NCBI RefSeq assembly: GCF_934632265.1
Contig: NZ_CAKTYH010000001.1
Location: 1 to 54,107, forward strand
Reading direction: 5' to 3'
DNA from: an uncultured Senegalimassilia sp.
Lineage (GTDB): Bacteria > Actinomycetota > Coriobacteriia > Coriobacteriales > Eggerthellaceae
DNA: 54,107 nt
Shown here in pieces: positions 19,248-27,991 of the stretch. The notes beneath the pieces were generated by a model that saw nothing but the letters and a program-made list of their open reading frames with translations, was not told the origin of the DNA and did no database searches. The position numbers and the translations under genes are program-made. Position 1 is the first letter of the stretch, and the number at the start of each line of letters is the position of its first letter.

Positions 19248-20189
19248 ATGCTGGAAGTAGCCCTGGCTATCCCCTATTGGCTCGAGCTCGCCGCAACCAT
19301 TTCGGGCGCCATCTTCGGAGCGCTCAGCGCGGTACGGGCGAAATACGACATCTTCGGCGTGTGCTGCATCGCCATCGTGGTCGGCCTGGCCGGCGGCATC
19401 ACGCGAGACATCCTGCTGCAGGATTACGGCATCTACGCCTTCCAGAAGCCGAACCTGATCCTCGCCTGCATCGCCGCCGGTATCGTGGCGTTCTACTTCA
19501 GCAAGCTCATGACGTACTTCGACCCGTTCATGGACTTCCTGGACAACCTATCGGTGGCGCTGTGGGCCATCATCGGCACGGGCAAGGCGCTCTCCGCCGG
19601 CCTTGACCTGGTGCCCGCCGTCATCCTTGGCACCATCACCGCAAACGGCGGCGGCATCGTGCGCGACATCTGCATGAACCGGGAACCGGAGGCGTTCCAA
19701 GCGGGCACGGTGTACGTGAGCGCCGCGTTCATCGGCGCGCTCGCCTTCGCCATCATGAAGCAGAACCACCTGCTCGACCAGTATGCGGCCATCACGTGCG
19801 TCGCGCTGGTCATGGGCATCCGCTACGCCTCGCTGGCGTTCGGCTGGCGAACCCGCCCGGCGCGTGACTACTCCGACGTGGTCACGCAGGCCGTCGCCCA
19901 GCCGGTCAAGCGCATGGCCAACCGCGTGCGCGCCCGTCGCCGCCCCACCGGCTTCCAGGCCCAGACCACCGGCCTCACCGGCCCCATCCCACCGGTTACC
20001 GCCAAGGGCGTCACCGGCAGCATGCCGCCCATCACTTCCCCGAGCGCAACCGGCAGCATGACCCCCATCGCATCCGACGGCCCGTCGTCGGATAGCGCCT
20101 TGGGCAACGGCGTTACCAGCACCGACGGCGAGAACCGCTGCTATCCGGAAAGCGACGACCAGCCCCCGCGCCCCGAGAGCGAGACGTAA
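19248..20189 (+). CDS. TRIC-type cation channel family protein (YadS/YicG-like)
   Basis: The product is 313 residues. The first 200 form the usual seven-helix TRIC/UPF0126 protein with two internal repeats, each with a Gly-rich turn and an Arg-Asp pair: GLAGGITRDILL (46-57) and ANGGGIVRDICM (132-143). Prokaryotic TRIC proteins form trimeric K+/Na+-type channels. Residues 201-313 are an extra hydrophilic tail not usual in the family. It is basic at first (RVRARRRP) and then has three 12-residue repeats starting at Thr244, 256 and 268 (TGPIPPVTAKGV, TGSMPPITSPSA, TGSMTPIASDGP). The ATG has GAAAGGG at a good distance. It is likely monocistronic, followed by a hairpin. Confidence 0.87.
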   Translation: MLEVALAIPYWLELAATISGAIFGALSAVRAKYDIFGVCCIAIVVGLAGGITRDILLQDYGIYAFQKPNLILACIAAGIVAFYFSKLMTYFDPFMDFLDNLSVALWAIIGTGKALSAGLDLVPAVILGTITANGGGIVRDICMNREPEAFQAGTVYVSAAFIGALAFAIMKQNHLLDQYAAITCVALVMGIRYASLAFGWRTRPARDYSDVVTQAVAQPVKRMANRVRARRRPTGFQAQTTGLTGPIPPVTAKGVTGSMPPITSPSATGSMTPIASDGPSSDSALGNGVTSTDGENRCYPESDDQPPRPESET

Positions 20190-20210
20190 GGAGCCGGCCG
20201 GCCGCGCCGG

Positions 20211-20234
20211 CAGCTGGGGCATCCGCCCCAGCTG
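20211..20234 (+). terminator. Hairpin after the TRIC-type gene
   Basis: A perfect 10-bp stem CAGCTGGGGC / GCCCCAGCTG with an ATCC loop, about 20 bases after the stop and followed by only two T residues. A terminator is likely from position and strength. Confidence 0.6.
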
Positions 20235-20389
20235 TTGCGGAAACGGGGCTTCAAATATAACGGGATGATGACGGTTCGCGTCTTTCGCAACGCCGCCGTG
20301 GATTCACCGTTTCCCGCACGTTAACTTGCGTTACACTTTGGAATCGCACGTGCGAACGTGGTAGGTACTTGTTCTTAGAAGGAGACCCC

Positions 20390-21019
20390 ATGGGCAGGAA
20401 GCACAAGTTCGACTATTTCGGCGCATTCGAGCAGCACTCGAAGCTGGCCGTCGCCGAGTCGGAGTTGCTGGTTGAGACCATCGAGCAGTTCACGGAAGCA
20501 TCCGCGCTGCAAGAGAACACGCAGAAGGCGCACGAGATCGAGCACGAGGGCGACACGATCAACCACAAGATCTTCAAGACGGTCGCCACCGACTTCATCA
20601 CCCCCATCGACCGCGAGGACATCATCGAGATGTGCCAGGCGCTCGACGACATCGTCGACGACATCGAAGACGTCATGCAGCGCTTCTACATGTACGACAT
20701 CCACTTCATGCACGACCAGGCCCTCGAGTTCGCGAAGCTCATCCAGGGCAGCTGCGAGGCGCTCGACAACGCCATGTGCGACTTCCGCAACTTCAAGAAG
20801 TCGAAGAACTTCGTGCATCTCATCGTGAAGGTCCACGACCTCGAGGAGCAGGCCGACCAGCTCTACACCCAGGTCATCCGCAACCTGCACGTGAACGACT
20901 GCGACAACCCCATGCGCGTGTACGTGTGGACGAACCTGTTCGACAGCATGGAAGCCTGCTGCGACGCATGCGAGCTTGCGGCCGACGTCATGAACACCAT
21001 CATGCTGAAGAACGTGTAG
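20390..21019 (+). CDS. DUF47 / PhoU-like protein
   Basis: The product is 209 residues, all helical, of the DUF47 (PhoU-like, Pit accessory) family. Typical acidic metal-binding heptads are visible: HEIEHEGDTINHKIF (residues about 48-62), REDIIEMCQALDDIVDDIED and HDLEEQADQLY. Family members usually sit beside a Pit-type phosphate permease and are thought to control it or bind metal clusters. Here no pit gene is adjacent, as a strong terminator follows at once, so any partner is elsewhere. The start at ATG 20390 is chosen because of AGAAGGAGA at the ideal distance; an upstream in-frame start lacks such a site. Confidence 0.9.
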   Translation: MGRKHKFDYFGAFEQHSKLAVAESELLVETIEQFTEASALQENTQKAHEIEHEGDTINHKIFKTVATDFITPIDREDIIEMCQALDDIVDDIEDVMQRFYMYDIHFMHDQALEFAKLIQGSCEALDNAMCDFRNFKKSKNFVHLIVKVHDLEEQADQLYTQVIRNLHVNDCDNPMRVYVWTNLFDSMEACCDACELAADVMNTIMLKNV

Positions 21020-21049
21020 GCGCAAGCCGCACAAACCCATAGCAACGCG

Positions 21050-21073
21050 AAAGGCCCGCTCACGCGGGCCTTT
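21050..21073. terminator. Bidirectional intrinsic terminator
   Basis: A perfect 10-bp stem AAAGGCCCGC / GCGGGCCTTT with a four-base loop, lying between the convergent DUF47 and MBL-fold genes and suited to both. Confidence 0.85.
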
Positions 21074-21111
21074 CTCATGCGGTTGCAAGGTTGCGGCCAG
21101 GCCGCTGCGCC

Positions 21112-21771
21112 TTATGCGTAGAAGGCGAACACGCGGCGACGCTCGCCGCCGATGGTGGTCAGGTTGCCGTGGCCGGGCAGGACCACCGTATCGTCGGGCA
21201 GGACCGCCAGGCGCTTGAGCGACTTGCGCATGGCCGACATGCTGCCGCCGCTGAAATCGGTGCGGCCGATGGAGCCGAAGAACAGCGTGTCGCCGGCGAT
21301 GAGGACCGGCTTGGCGTCCAGGCGCTCGGTGAGCGAGGAGTCCAGGAACAGGCACATGCTGCCCTCGGTGTGGCCGGGGGTGCTGATGACCTTCCACGGC
21401 ATGTTGCCGATCTTCACCACGTCGCCGTGGTTGACGCGCTGGTCGACCGGGCATGCGGGGAACTTCTGGTCATCGCGCGGCACGGGCGTGTCGCCGCAGA
21501 TCATGTCGGCGTCGATGGCCGAAGCGATGACCGTGGCGCCCGTAAGGCTGCGCAGCTCGGCTGCCGCTGCCACGTGGTCGGAATGGCGATGCGTCAGCAC
21601 GATGGCGTCGAGCTTGCGCCCGCCAAGCGCCGCCGCGATCTTCTTCGCATCGCTTGCGGGGTCCACCACGAAGGTGGCGGAGCCGTCCGACACGACGTAC
21701 ACGTTGGTCTGATACGGTCCTAGAACCAGGAACGCTGCGTCGACGCACGTTCCCTTCACCTTATATGCCAT
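21112..21771 (-). CDS. MBL-fold metallo-hydrolase (glyoxalase II-like)
   Basis: The product is 219 residues, a full-length metallo-beta-lactamase fold protein of the glyoxalase II-like group. Metal-binding motifs are in order: THRHSDH (HxHxDH), STPGHTEGS, LIAGDTLF and LPGHGNLT. The likely role is hydrolysis of a thioester or similar small substrate in the cytoplasm; the substrate is unknown. The ATG follows AGGAGGACAAC. It lies 43 bases after relA on the same strand with no terminator between, so it is the third gene of the recJ-relA operon. The same order is often seen near relA in Gram-positive bacteria. Confidence 0.9.
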   Translation of the reverse strand: MAYKVKGTCVDAAFLVLGPYQTNVYVVSDGSATFVVDPASDAKKIAAALGGRKLDAIVLTHRHSDHVAAAAELRSLTGATVIASAIDADMICGDTPVPRDDQKFPACPVDQRVNHGDVVKIGNMPWKVISTPGHTEGSMCLFLDSSLTERLDAKPVLIAGDTLFFGSIGRTDFSGGSMSAMRKSLKRLAVLPDDTVVLPGHGNLTTIGGERRRVFAFYA

Positions 21772-21814
21772 GTTGTCCTCCTAAATCAGTATCTTCATCC
21801 TTGCAGCCCATCCC

Positions 21815-24226
21815 CTACAAGAGGGCGGAATCCTTTCCTCCGCCTACCTTCGGCACCATGCGGCGGGCATCGAACACGCCCTCGAGCGCCTTGAGCTTGC
21901 TGAGGATGATGTCGATGTGCGTGATGTCGCTGACCTGGAACAAAAAGCGCATCTCGGCCATGCCGTCGCGATGCGACACCGTATTCGACGACAGGACGTT
22001 GGCGCCCATGCCGGACAGCACGAGCACGACATCGGAAAGCAGCTGCAAACGGTCGAGCGCCTCGATGTAGACCTCCACCTTAAACGATGTGTTCTTCGGC
22101 AGGTCGCTTTCCCATCGCACCTTCATGATGCGCTCGGGCTGGGCCATGAGCTCCTTGGCGTTCGGGCAGTCGCGGCGGTGCACCGACACGCCGCGGCCGC
22201 GCGTGACGAAGCCGATGATGTCGTCGCCCGGCACGGGGTTGCAGCAGCGCGACAGGCGCACGAGCGCGCCTTCCACGCCTTCCACCACCACGCCGTTGGA
22301 GCTTTTTGTCTCGTGCTTCTTCGGCTTGTTCACCAGCGTGAGCATAGGCGGCAGCTTGCCGGTGGTCATGGCCGCCGTGCCCAGGTTCAGCGGGTCGGGC
22401 TGCTGGTCGCCCTTGCGACCCAGCTCGGCGAGCAGGCGGTTCGCCACGCTTTGCACGCTCTCCTTGCTGGTGCCGATGCTGACGAACATGTCGTCGGCGT
22501 CCTTGTAACCCATGTGCTCGGCAACGGTGCGCAGCGCGCGCTCGGAACGGGTGTTGGAGATGCCCAGGCCGTGCTTGCGCATCTCGCGCGCCAGCTTGTC
22601 GCGGCCGCTGAGCAGGTCGTCTGCGCGGGTGACCTTGCTGAAGTACGCGCGGATCTTGTTGCGCGCGCTGGGGGTTTTCACGATGTTGAGCCAGTCGCGG
22701 CTGGGGCTTGCCGACTTCTGCGTGAGGATCTCCACGCGGTCGCCCAGCTGCAGCTCGTAGGCCAGCGGCACGATGGCGCCGTTGACCTTCGCGCCCACGC
22801 AATGGTTGCCCACCTCGGTGTGGATGGCGTAGGCGAAGTCCACGGGCGTGGAGCCGGCGCGCAGGCTCATGGCCTCGCCCTTCGGCGTGAACACGAACAC
22901 CTCGGTAGGCGCCAGGTCCACCTTCAGGTCCTTCAGGAACTCGCGCGAATCGTGCGTCTCGTCCTGCCAGTCCACCATCTCGCGCAGCCAGGCCAGCTGC
23001 TTGTCCATGGAGTCGTTGCCGCCGCGGCCGCCCTTCTCCTTATAGCGCCAGTGCGCCGCAACGCCGTACTCGCTTTGGCGGTGCATCTCCTCGGTGCGGA
23101 TCTGCACCTCCAGCGGGCGGCCGGCGGGGCCGATGACCGTGGTGTGCAGGCTTTGGTACATGTTGAACTTCGGCATGGCGATGTAGTCTTTGAACCGCCC
23201 GGGCATGGGGTGCCACAGCGTGTGCACCGCGCCCAGCGCCGAGTAGCAGTCCTTCACCGTCTTCACGATGATGCGCACGGCGATCAGGTCGTAGATCTCG
23301 GAGAAGCCCTTGCCCTTCTTCGCCATCTTCTGATAGATGCTGTACAGGTGCTTGGGGCGGCCCATGATTTGCGCCTGGATGCTCACCTTGTCCATTTCGC
23401 CGCGCAGCACGGAGATGACCTGGTCAAGGTACTCCTCGCGCTCGGAGCGGCTTTCGGTGACCATGCGCGAGACCTGCTTGAACTTGTTGGGTTCCAGGTA
23501 GTAGAAGCTCAAGTCCTCGAGCTCCCACTTGATGGAGTTGATGCCCAGGCGGTGCGCGATGGGCGCGTAGATCTCAAGCGTCTCGCGCGACTTGAAGATG
23601 CGGCGGTCCTCCTTGAGCGCCGCCAAGGTGCGCATGTTGTGCAGGCGGTCGGCCAGCTTGATGACGATGACGCGAATGTCCTTGCTCATGGCCACGAACA
23701 TCTTGCGGATGGTTGCCGCCTGCTCGTCGGTAAGGGTTTCCACCTCGATGCGCGTGATCTTGGTGACGCCGTCGACCAGCTGCGCCACGTGCGGGCCGAA
23801 CTCCTGATCGACCAGCTGGCTGGTCACGTCGGTATCCTCCACCGTGTCGTGCAGAAGCGCCGCGCACAGCGTTTCCACGTCCATGCGCAGGTCGGCCAAG
23901 ATGATGGCCACCTCCACCGGGTGCGCGATGAACGGCTCGCCCGACTTGCGGCACGCGCCCTCGTGCGCGTTGGCGGCGAAGCGGAAGGCCTTCTCGAGCT
24001 TGGCCTCCTCCTCGTCGGTCAGGTAGCCGCGCGTCATGTCCTGCAGGTCGGCGAAGCGCTCATCGGGGGTTTTCTCGCCCTTGGGCATCACCTTCGTGGC
24101 CTCGGTGGAAAACGCCTTCTCCGCCACGTGCGGGCGGCCCAGCAGGCTATCGTCGACGGTTTGCCGGACTACGTCGGGCTGCGCCCCCAACAGGTTCTGG
24201 TCCGATCGGCTATTCGACTTGTTCAT
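21815..24226 (-). CDS. relA: Bifunctional (p)ppGpp synthetase/hydrolase
   Basis: The product is 803 residues, a Rel/SpoT homolog. The hydrolase HD domain looks active (HPVEVAIILADL, ALLHDTVEDTDVT, LADRLHNMRTL). The synthetase domain has GRPKHLYSIYQKM and FKDYIAMPKFNMYQSLHTTV. The TGS domain (VFVFTPKGEAMSLRAGSTPV), a zinc-finger/RIS-type region with RCCNPVPGDDIIGF, and a C-terminal ACT domain (about 725-803) follow. It therefore should both make and degrade (p)ppGpp in the stringent response. The start ATG has AAAGGAGG and lies inside the last codons of the recJ-helicase gene (17-base overlap), indicating coupled translation. The MBL-fold gene follows in the same operon. Confidence 0.95.
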   Translation of the reverse strand: MNKSNSRSDQNLLGAQPDVVRQTVDDSLLGRPHVAEKAFSTEATKVMPKGEKTPDERFADLQDMTRGYLTDEEEAKLEKAFRFAANAHEGACRKSGEPFIAHPVEVAIILADLRMDVETLCAALLHDTVEDTDVTSQLVDQEFGPHVAQLVDGVTKITRIEVETLTDEQAATIRKMFVAMSKDIRVIVIKLADRLHNMRTLAALKEDRRIFKSRETLEIYAPIAHRLGINSIKWELEDLSFYYLEPNKFKQVSRMVTESRSEREEYLDQVISVLRGEMDKVSIQAQIMGRPKHLYSIYQKMAKKGKGFSEIYDLIAVRIIVKTVKDCYSALGAVHTLWHPMPGRFKDYIAMPKFNMYQSLHTTVIGPAGRPLEVQIRTEEMHRQSEYGVAAHWRYKEKGGRGGNDSMDKQLAWLREMVDWQDETHDSREFLKDLKVDLAPTEVFVFTPKGEAMSLRAGSTPVDFAYAIHTEVGNHCVGAKVNGAIVPLAYELQLGDRVEILTQKSASPSRDWLNIVKTPSARNKIRAYFSKVTRADDLLSGRDKLAREMRKHGLGISNTRSERALRTVAEHMGYKDADDMFVSIGTSKESVQSVANRLLAELGRKGDQQPDPLNLGTAAMTTGKLPPMLTLVNKPKKHETKSSNGVVVEGVEGALVRLSRCCNPVPGDDIIGFVTRGRGVSVHRRDCPNAKELMAQPERIMKVRWESDLPKNTSFKVEVYIEALDRLQLLSDVVLVLSGMGANVLSSNTVSHRDGMAEMRFLFQVSDITHIDIILSKLKALEGVFDARRMVPKVGGGKDSALL

Positions 24227-27200
24227 TTCCAGCCTCCTTTGCAACGGCGGTGGTGGGCAGGATGGGATGGGACACGCGTTTCTGCAGGTCGGCGGCGTTG
24301 CTGCGCATGACCCAATCGCGGAACGCGTGGAAGATCTCGCGCTCGTCCATCCCCTCGCGATAGCGCACGCTGTCGGTGAGCTGCACCTTGTCCTGCGTGT
24401 CCTTCACGTGGATGGAGCGCACCAGCCCGTCGGGGCCGAACATGGCGTGCGCCTCGATAAGCCCCAGCTCGCGGAACACCGCCACGGCGCACGTGACCGA
24501 TGCCGTGTTCACCGGGAAGATATCGGTGGACACGTTCTTGGCCAGCTCGGCGTCGCTGGTGGTGAAGAACAGCGTGTCGGATGCGCGCTGCATGGCGCGC
24601 AGCTTGCGGTAGACCTGCGCCAAGCTGTCATGACATGGCGTCATGTCCGCCAGGATGCGCTCGTTGAGGGCGCAGTCGTTGCGGCTGAACAGCAGGTGCA
24701 CGCAGGCGGGCTTGCCGTCGCGTCCGGCGCGGCCCGACATCTGGTTGAATTCTATCTCGTTGAAGGGCATGTGGTACAGCACCACGTGGCGGATGTTCGG
24801 GATATCCACGCCCTCGCCGAACGCGCTGGTGGCGATGAGCACCAGAAGCGCATCGGTGCGGAACAGCTGCTCGATGCGCTTGCGCTCGCTGCGCGACAGG
24901 CCCGCGTTGTAGAAGCCGATGAGCGGCGCCACCTGCGGCGCATGCTTGCGCAGCGCGCGGGCGACGGCCACGGACTGCTCGCGGGAGTTCACAAACACCA
25001 CCGTCTTCTCGCCGGTAGCCACCAGGTTGGCCAGGTAGTTGTCGCGGCTGGGCACGTTGCGGCGGTCGTCCAGGCGCAGGTTCGGGCGATCGGAGGCGTC
25101 GAACACGCACGCGTCGATGGGCAGCTCGCGGCGCACGGCCTGCGCACATTCGTCGTCGGCCGTGGCGGTGAGCGCGAGCACCGTGGGGTTGCCCAGCCTG
25201 CGCACCGCGGAGCCGATGGTGGCATACGCCTCGCGCTGGCCGGCGCGCGCCAGGCCCACATGGTGCGCCTCGTCGACCACCACGAACTTCACGCGCCCGG
25301 TGTAGGCGAACGAATCGGCGTGCCATGCCAGGAACTCGGGCGTGGTCAGCGCGATGTCCACGCTGCCGTCGGCCAGGCCCGCGAACGCCTGGCGGCGCTC
25401 GTCGACCGTGGACTCGCCGGTGAGCGTGACCACGGTGATGCCGAAGGGCGCCAGGGCCTCGCGCAGGTGGAACGCCTGGTCGGCGATGAGGGCGCGCAGC
25501 GGGTACACGAACAGGCTGGCCTCGCGAGCCGCCAGCGCGCGCAGCGTGGCGTGCACCTGGAAGGTGAGCGACTTGCCGCGGCCCGTGACCATGACGCCGA
25601 GCACCGACTTGCCTTGCGCAAGGTTATCCAAGATGTCGCGTTGGGCCTGATGAAGCTGGCCGTCGCCGATGATGGCGCGCACGATATGCTCGCGCAGGCG
25701 CTGCGGGTCCTGCCGCGCCATGGCCTCCCAGTGGGCGCGGTTGACCTCAAGCTCGTTCTCGTATTCCTCGATGGCCTCGGGGTCGTGGGGCGCGTCGGCG
25801 CACAGCTCCTCGTCGCGCGTGGCGTACAGGTCGCTCACGAAGCTGAGGTTCTCCGGGTTCAGGCACGCCTCAAGCGCGGCGCACGTGCGCGCCGGCGACA
25901 GCGACTTGAGCATGGCCTTCACGCTGCGGCGGTTCTTCCATTCGTCGATCTGCACCTCGAAGGCGGCGTTGACCACGCTGTCGGTCTTCATGAGCGCCTC
26001 GATGTCGTTGCAGTGGAACATGATGCCGGCAACCGTGGTGCGCCCGTTGGAAAGCGAGCACGAGAAGTGGTTGCGCTCGGCGCCCACCGCGCGGCTGTGC
26101 AGCAGCGTGACGTCGCGCGCCAGGTACACGGGCACGGGATGCTCCTGACCGAACGGGGCAAGCGCGTCGAGCTGCGCCACGTTGCGCAGCGTGAGCTCGT
26201 CGAGGTTCACGCAGGCGTCGATGGTGATAAGCGGATGGAACGCGCCCTCGGGCAGCGCGTCCATGTACTCGCACAGGCGGCGCTCGAACTCGGGGAGCTT
26301 TTCGGTGGGAAGCGTCACGCCCACGGCGGCCTCGTGCCCGCCGAAGCGCAGCAGCAAATCGGAGCAGCTTTCCACGGCCTTGAACAGGTTGACCTGGCCC
26401 ACGCTGCGGCCGCTGCCGCGCGCCTCGTCGCCGTCGATGGTGAACAGCAGGCAGGGCACGCCGTAGGTGTTCACCAGGCGGCTGGCAACGATGCCCTTCA
26501 CGCCCTCGTGCCACCCTTCGCCGGCCACCACCAGGGCGCGCTGGCCCTTGTAGGTTTCGGCGGCCTGGGCCTTGGCGATCTCGGAGAGCTCGGCCTCGAT
26601 GGCGCGGCGCTGGTCGTTGACGCCCTCAAGGCGCTGCGCCTGCTGGTTGGCCTGCTCGAAGTCGTCGGTGAGCAGAAGGTCGAGCGCCAGCTGCGCGTCG
26701 CCCATGCGGCCGGCGGCGTTCAGGCGCGGGATGATGGAGAAGCTGAGGTTGGTGGCGGTGACCTGCTTGCCGGAGGCGCCGGAGGTGTCCAGCAGCGCGG
26801 CGATGCACGGGCGCGGGGCCTGGTTAATGCGGCGCAGGCCGTCGGCCACCAGGGCGCGGTTCTCGTCGCGCATGGGCATGAGGTCGGCGATGGTGCCGAG
26901 CGTGGCGAAGTCGGTGTACTGGCGCCACAGATGCGGCTTGCCGAAGCGGCCGCCCAGCGCCTGCACCATCTTGAGCGCCACGCCCACGCCGGCCAGGATG
27001 GCGCTGGGGCAGGAGGGGTCGCGCTTCGGGTCGGCCACGGGCACGCCCTCGGGCACCAGGTCGGAAGGCTCGTGGTGGTCGGTGACGGCCACTTCGATGC
27101 CGCGCTCCTGCAGCAGGCGCACCTCGGCCTTGCAGGCGATGCCGCAGTCGACGGTGACCAGGAAATCGGGCTTGACCTGCGACAGGCGCTCGATGGCCGC

Positions 27201-27575
27201 CGGGGTGATGGCGTAGCCCTCCTCGAAGCGGCGCGGGATGAAGGGCGTGACGTGCGCGCCGAACTCGCGCAGGCCGCGCGTCATGACGGTGGTGGCGGAG
27301 ATGCCGTCCAGGTCGAAATCGCCGAACACGAGGATGTGGTCGCCGCGGCGGATGGCCGCCTCCAGCGCATCGGCCGCCTCGGACAGCCCGGGGATGGTGT
27401 AGGGGTCGCGCCAGTCACGGTCCAGCGACGGCGTGAGGAAACGGTTCGCGGCTTCCGGGGTGTCGATGCCGCGCGAGACGAGCGTTGCCGCGATGAAGTG
27501 CGGCATGTGCAGCTCGCGCTGCAGGCATGCGACCGCCTCGGGCTCTGCCGCCTTGATGTTGAATCTGGCAGACAT
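24210..27575 (-). CDS. recJ: RecJ exonuclease fused to a RecQ-like helicase
   Basis: The product is 1121 residues, about twice a normal RecJ. Residues 1 to about 560 are RecJ: GDFDLDGISA (motif I, 85-94), DCGIAC, TDHHEPS (DHH, about 165-171), the DHHA1 part with GSGRSVGQVNLFKAVESC and RFGGHEAAVG, and the OB-fold. From about 640 a superfamily 2 helicase follows. It has a Q-like motif (LHQAQRDILDNL), Walker A VTGRGKS (about 664), DEAH at about 767, ALTATAD, and TSAFGEGVDIP with NQMSGRAGRDG (about 945), closest to RecQ. No RQC or HRDC domain is obvious. It is likely a 5'-3' ssDNA exonuclease carrying its own unwinding motor, used in recombination and repair. The Shine-Dalgarno is weak (GTAGG). 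It is the first gene of the operon with relA. Confidence 0.93.
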   Translation of the reverse strand: MSARFNIKAAEPEAVACLQRELHMPHFIAATLVSRGIDTPEAANRFLTPSLDRDWRDPYTIPGLSEAADALEAAIRRGDHILVFGDFDLDGISATTVMTRGLREFGAHVTPFIPRRFEEGYAITPAAIERLSQVKPDFLVTVDCGIACKAEVRLLQERGIEVAVTDHHEPSDLVPEGVPVADPKRDPSCPSAILAGVGVALKMVQALGGRFGKPHLWRQYTDFATLGTIADLMPMRDENRALVADGLRRINQAPRPCIAALLDTSGASGKQVTATNLSFSIIPRLNAAGRMGDAQLALDLLLTDDFEQANQQAQRLEGVNDQRRAIEAELSEIAKAQAAETYKGQRALVVAGEGWHEGVKGIVASRLVNTYGVPCLLFTIDGDEARGSGRSVGQVNLFKAVESCSDLLLRFGGHEAAVGVTLPTEKLPEFERRLCEYMDALPEGAFHPLITIDACVNLDELTLRNVAQLDALAPFGQEHPVPVYLARDVTLLHSRAVGAERNHFSCSLSNGRTTVAGIMFHCNDIEALMKTDSVVNAAFEVQIDEWKNRRSVKAMLKSLSPARTCAALEACLNPENLSFVSDLYATRDEELCADAPHDPEAIEEYENELEVNRAHWEAMARQDPQRLREHIVRAIIGDGQLHQAQRDILDNLAQGKSVLGVMVTGRGKSLTFQVHATLRALAAREASLFVYPLRALIADQAFHLREALAPFGITVVTLTGESTVDERRQAFAGLADGSVDIALTTPEFLAWHADSFAYTGRVKFVVVDEAHHVGLARAGQREAYATIGSAVRRLGNPTVLALTATADDECAQAVRRELPIDACVFDASDRPNLRLDDRRNVPSRDNYLANLVATGEKTVVFVNSREQSVAVARALRKHAPQVAPLIGFYNAGLSRSERKRIEQLFRTDALLVLIATSAFGEGVDIPNIRHVVLYHMPFNEIEFNQMSGRAGRDGKPACVHLLFSRNDCALNERILADMTPCHDSLAQVYRKLRAMQRASDTLFFTTSDAELAKNVSTDIFPVNTASVTCAVAVFRELGLIEAHAMFGPDGLVRSIHVKDTQDKVQLTDSVRYREGMDEREIFHAFRDWVMRSNAADLQKRVSHPILPTTAVAKEAGNEQVE

Positions 27576-27991
27576 GGTGGGTACCTACTTATTGCAGTGC
27601 TTTCCTATAGTTCGCCTCTATTGTCGCACAAGTGCGTGGCACCGCCGCCGGGAAGTGCCGCGGTCGGCGGGCAACGTGGCGAGCGGTTCGAGAGAGGCGC
27701 CCTGATGTGCTGCGGAGGCGCGCGGCAGGGGGCGCAGCCGCACGACACCGCCGCTGCCGCCATGCCCGCAGCCACGCGACGCTGTCTCGGCCGCCGCGCC
27801 CCCGCCACCCCGGCCGCCATGTCCCGCCACCCCGGCTGCCATGTCCGCAGCCACGTCCCGCCGATCCTGCCACCATGCCCGCAGCCGCCCCGTTCGCAGC
27901 TTTTTTGCAGCCTTTCGCCCTTAGCCCGCAGCCTGGCGCGAGCGTGCGATAATGGGGCCTTCCTACCCTGAACAACGTGCAGGAGCATCGC
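27576..27991. other. Divergent spacer with GCCGCCATG-type repeats
   Basis: This stretch of about 415 bases separates the recJ-helicase and phosphofructokinase genes. Besides the recJ promoter, it holds a degenerate repeat between about 27760 and 27890, with copies of CCGCCATGCCCGCAGCCACG and variants such as GCTGCCATGTCCGCAGCCAC. A GATAAT at 27948-27953 could be the -10 of the phosphofructokinase gene. No gene is supported here. Confidence 0.6.
27604..27631 (-). promoter_or_regulatory. Promoter of the recJ-relA-MBL operon
   Basis: The minus strand reads TTGTGC (27631-27626), 16 bases, TATAGG (27609-27604). The predicted start is about 22 bases before the recJ ATG. Confidence 0.6.
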
